Positions 6,701 through 8,482 of a stretch of DNA of 8,482 nucleotides are shown one piece after another. The stretch's first letter is position 1. Each line of letters opens with the position of its first letter. The stretch is taken from the NCBI GenBank assembly GCA_022508735.1, contig JAFLUQ010000105.1, forward strand, positions 1 through 8,482, given 5' to 3'. The translations under genes and the position numbers were made by a program. Below the pieces are notes generated by a model, which was not told where the DNA came from, ran no database searches, and was given only the letters and a program-made list of their open reading frames with translations. Source of the DNA: Oscillospiraceae bacterium (GTDB lineage Bacteria; Bacillota; Clostridia; UMGS1883).

Positions 6701-8394
6701 GGAATTTTACAAAAGGAAACAAGGGCTTATTAAATACATATGAAATCGCCGATGCCGTCAAGCTTATGACAAGCTCCGGTGAACAGGGCGCATACTCCAA
6801 TTTTCATAAAAACGAAAAGGGGTTTGATTTTAACTTTTCATTAGGTGCTAAGTATGGCCTTGATCTGGGCTTGAGTTTTGGGCTGTCAGGCATAGAAAGC
6901 TATAAGTATGAAAGAGGAACGGGCCTCATAAACAATAATGAACTTTTTTTGCAGTCTTGGTCAGATGTAGAGAACGACGTTAATGCTCGCTATATCAGCG
7001 TGGAAGACATTATTTGTTCTGTTCAGAATTCAATAGACGATTTTCTGTCATCTTGCCTGAACAAGGTGGGCGGCTGGCTCGGCGGCGCTATCGACAGCAT
7101 GGTTGAGGCCGGTCAGGCTGCGGTAGGCTGGGTGACTGACAAAACCGGCGATCTCAAAGACTGGTTTGTAGATATAGTTTACCTTAAAGACAGCGCCGGG
7201 CCGATGTCTGTTCTGGCCGTAGGCGGCGAGGCTGCTCTTCTTTCAACCTCGTCTGTCGCAACTACTGTGGGCGATCCGTACATAATAAGTGTTACAGACA
7301 AAAGCGGCGAAGAGGTCACTGACCTTTCAGAAAGCCCGCTGCTGCTGACGCTGGAATATACAAATGAGCAGCTGAGCGCGGCCGGTGTCGGTGATATAAA
7401 TGACGTTAAGGTTTACTTCTGGGATGTCGACAGGTGCGTATATGTTTATATGGGCGGCGAGCATAACGCCGAGAATATGAGCGTTTCTCTTGAGATCACC
7501 GAGCCCGGCCAGTATATCTTAGCCGCCGACAACTGCCCTCCCGCCGTGACGGAGTTCAAGGCCTCCGACGGCGGCAGCAATCCGACCATATCCGCAATAG
7601 TCAGCGACATGAGCGGCATAGCCGAGCTCCGGTTCAGCATCGACGGCGAGGAGCTTGTGAATGCCGATAATATCAAAGACTACTACGCCCCCGCAACAGC
7701 GGAGTTTGTTTACCCCATAACAGATAAGCTTTCCGACGGAGAGCATACGGCGGAGATTTTTGCCGTCGATTCAGCCGGCAACGAGTTAGATCCCCCGGCG
7801 AAGCTTCTGTTTACGATCAACAATAAGCTGCTGTCAATAAATGAGGTCTCCGCTGTTCCGGCTGTGCTTTACGGCCCGGCCGAGGTGACCGCCCGTGTGT
7901 CCGGCGAGAAGATTTCTTCTGTTCTGCTCAATGTCAGCGAGGAGGACGAACAGGGCAACACCGTTTATACCTCCTATGAAATGAAGGAGCAAAACGGAGT
8001 GTTTGCCGCCGTTATGGATAAGCCCGCTCCCGGCAGAAAAGTGTCTGTGTGGGTGAGCGCCTTTAATACCGACGGCAACCGAACTGAGAGTGAGCGGCAG
8101 TATGCCGTTTCAGGCCCGGAATACGGCGCCGCGGCACCGTCTGTCACGGCTGCTGGGGACGGCAGTGTGGAGGTTACGGTAACTAACCATGAGGCTGTCG
8201 CCGGCTGCAAGGTGATACTTGCGGTGTATGGCCGGGAGGGCGAGCTGATCCAGGCCTTTGCCGGTGATGTGGCCGACAAAATCATATTTGACGATGTCAG
8301 CGCCGATGCATATACGGTAAAAGCAATGCTTTGGGACAGCGTATATGGAATGACGCCGCTGTGCGACTCTGTGGATTTTAAAACATACGAATAA
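3721..8394 (+). CDS. Large secreted multidomain BspA-like LRR / Ig-like protein, 1557 residues
   Basis: Secreted protein, probably involved in surface adhesion or binding. Residues 1-23 are a Sec signal peptide (KRK, hydrophobic core, AFA|QE cleavage). Residues about 84-545 hold 17-18 LRR_5 units in two blocks, divided near 253-311 by a typical BspA insert (VLYIDNHLIA, EEGTVSIA). The LRR array ends with the usual FGGSKTDW...ATIHYN closing motif (546-573). Residues about 600-675 form a small beta-sandwich of the prealbumin or Cna-B kind. About 676-1090 is an unrecognised glycine- and strand-rich region. About 1092-1155 is amphipathic helix. About 1184-1270 resembles beta domains with LEYTNEQLSAAGV...VKVYFWD. 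Two Ig-like domains follow (about 1272-1368 and 1370-1465), then a C-terminal beta domain (1472-1557) ending in VKAMLWDSVYGMTPLCD, an ending seen on other Clostridial exoproteins (from memory). No LPXTG, SLH or transmembrane anchor and no catalytic motif is visible, so attachment to the cell is unexplained. The GAGGGG ribosome site lies 6 nt upstream. Confidence 0.92.
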   Translation: MKRKLLSFILAIMMVTGAVPAFAQEHGTLGEDGLIDIVEVGFAEYYVYEDHAEVAKYSTTVDDVLPPELTLEAEIDEKPVTAIRNGVFRGQPGLRSVTVPESVVSIGSEAFSGCPDLVSVSAAGAEFIDANAFLGCPMLKEVELSENLKTLSDGLFMNCTALKSIAIPKGTEVIGVGAFKGCTALENIKFAEEAELKKIEYSAFEGCTALERVILPEGIVEIGADAFADCFNIYKIHLPDSLRRIGEGALWSTAIYQNWLDSWVYRENGEPFPSVLYIDNHLIATNNSYEDGRLEVEEGTVSIAAMACAPGAYTYSRLHIAILPDSLKAIGASAFDDAKFKLIEIPGSVELIDDGAFQRSDLQSAYIPDTVKELGEGVFNLCRDLEFARLPSHLTKINPWMFRGTALSSFNCPSGVTEIGDRAFAGCDNLVRFIYPEKLEYIGDYAFSGCGFTQLSIPDTVTALGNGAIEGCDNLTYVYLPDSVTDIGTYNFSGCGSLETVILSDSLTGELPYHTFTGSSVREVYIPAGITSIENFSCDKLRDVYFGGSKTDWLNIDKGALAKESLARATIHYNSDKSLLIRPDKSGTDLCDININGHGTAYGWFKVFDANGIEAVNCPVTVEVDGGAPEEYKTDDEGYLCVILPDVRESGEYKVHIYGSGIKEANKTMNVTVEPLTFSSTYEAVTKVGASAGLGLGAGVNVGAVEAEAELASVGVDGSKKVGVTLSQEYKDDKNKISITVKKNYSGAVYGKVGLWADASAFNFSGVGAKLADVNGKAVFGSSFGVTYEDEDFNLNNGDDEWDLSMFMLSALLDPFASNALGRHLTERIGVPPATSYNHEYTITNSGGASAGVVEFKAGNAELKGEIFGVDTTAVFSHSEEDVFKDNSVKYKSGITVDAMCRIGDFSLKVKADNDVKETAKHPFTWLSGNLAGGKFELQAKRDEDDKLSELSYTQKDESRGGFFWNKSTLSDEHMLSYKDASADALAQKSVTLWNFTKGNKGLLNTYEIADAVKLMTSSGEQGAYSNFHKNEKGFDFNFSLGAKYGLDLGLSFGLSGIESYKYERGTGLINNNELFLQSWSDVENDVNARYISVEDIICSVQNSIDDFLSSCLNKVGGWLGGAIDSMVEAGQAAVGWVTDKTGDLKDWFVDIVYLKDSAGPMSVLAVGGEAALLSTSSVATTVGDPYIISVTDKSGEEVTDLSESPLLLTLEYTNEQLSAAGVGDINDVKVYFWDVDRCVYVYMGGEHNAENMSVSLEITEPGQYILAADNCPPAVTEFKASDGGSNPTISAIVSDMSGIAELRFSIDGEELVNADNIKDYYAPATAEFVYPITDKLSDGEHTAEIFAVDSAGNELDPPAKLLFTINNKLLSINEVSAVPAVLYGPAEVTARVSGEKISSVLLNVSEEDEQGNTVYTSYEMKEQNGVFAAVMDKPAPGRKVSVWVSAFNTDGNRTESERQYAVSGPEYGAAAPSVTAAGDGSVEVTVTNHEAVAGCKVILAVYGREGELIQAFAGDVADKIIFDDVSADAYTVKAMLWDSVYGMTPLCDSVDFKTYE
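3970..5355 (+). repeat. Tandem LRR_5-coding repeat array
   Basis: The repeat unit is about 23 codons, marked by an AF.GC..L core; phenylalanines at residues 111, 133, 156, 179, 204 and 227 show the period (22, 23, 23, 25, 23). Most units have diverged, but three neighbours keep a very similar DNA core around the codons for CTAL (near 4194, 4264 and 4339). The copies beginning at 4252 and 4327 match at nearly every base over about 28 nt. This suggests recent unit duplication or gene conversion within the array. Confidence 0.85.
5860..7060 (+). other. AT-rich segment inside the large secreted protein gene
   Basis: This in-frame segment, about residues 714-1112, is clearly poorer in GC than the rest of the gene. 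Hand counts give 42 G+C of 120 at 6361-6480 (35%), against 35 of 60 at 4021-4080 (58%) and 36 of 60 at 7561-7620 (60%). Codons such as TTA, AAA, AAT and GAT become frequent. The reading frame is unbroken, and no direct repeat or mobile-element end was seen at the approximate borders. It encodes the part of the protein that I cannot assign to a domain family, so it may have been acquired as a module. Confidence 0.7.
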
Positions 8395-8482
8395 GCTTGA
8401 AGGGGATGTAAAATAATTCGCTATGTGGTGTGGAGGCACAGGGGCCGGCCGAAAAAATCGTGCAGAACGGACGAAAATCAGT
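8395..8482. other. Downstream tail without a supported gene
   Basis: The 88 bases after the large gene contain no clear hairpin terminator. An ATG at 8423 and a GTG at 8428 open frames that run off the window end, the latter reading RGRPKKS. Neither has a ribosome site at a usable distance (AAGGGG ends about 18 to 23 nt upstream), so no gene is called. A GGCCGGCC palindrome at 8443-8450 is probably incidental. Confidence 0.5.

Noticed and set aside
8423..8482. Start of another gene at the window end (ATG 8423 or GTG 8428)
   Set aside because: Only 18-20 codons are visible, no ribosome site is at a usable distance, and codon use gives no support.

Overview
The window looks like a chromosomal segment of a low-to-medium-GC Gram-positive, most likely an uncultured-type Clostridia (Bacillota). 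This is inferred from strong AGGAGG-like ribosome sites, near-consensus TTGACA/TATAAT promoters, compact U-tailed hairpin terminators and BspA-type leucine-rich repeat proteins of the kind common in gut and anaerobic Clostridia. No rRNA, tRNA, transposase, integrase or CRISPR array was seen, so the species cannot be named.

Layout: (1) 120-1640 (+) encodes a MoxR-type AAA+ ATPase with intact Walker A, Walker B and sensor residues and an unrecognised helical C-terminal half. (2) A UUCG-capped hairpin with a T-run (1662-1690) ends that unit. It lies directly downstream of a good promoter (1627-1655), whose predicted transcript start falls at the base of the same hairpin, and just before a small acidic protein of unknown function (1710-2060, +). 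(3) A bidirectional terminator (2066-2109) separates that gene from a convergent, uncharacterised 148-residue protein (2117-2563, -), which is driven by a perfect-consensus sigma-A promoter. (4) The divergent intergenic region 2564-2705 also holds a probable extended -10 promoter for a cytoplasmic BspA-like LRR protein (2706-3626, +). (5) A further promoter (3659-3687) precedes a very large secreted protein (3721-8394, +). In order it has a signal peptide, about 17-18 LRR units, a small beta-sandwich domain, a long AT-rich central region of unknown fold, an amphipathic helical stretch and several Ig-like domains. It has no recognised cell-wall anchor. The last 88 bases hold no supported gene.

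How the genes work together: nothing visible joins the five genes into one pathway. Each block has its own promoter and/or terminator. The only obvious thematic pair is the cytoplasmic LRR protein followed by the secreted LRR protein. The ATPase probably works with a von Willebrand A (vWA) type partner encoded outside the window. The most unusual material is the central region of the large secreted protein, whose base composition differs sharply from its flanks, and the compact promoter/hairpin junction at 1627-1702.
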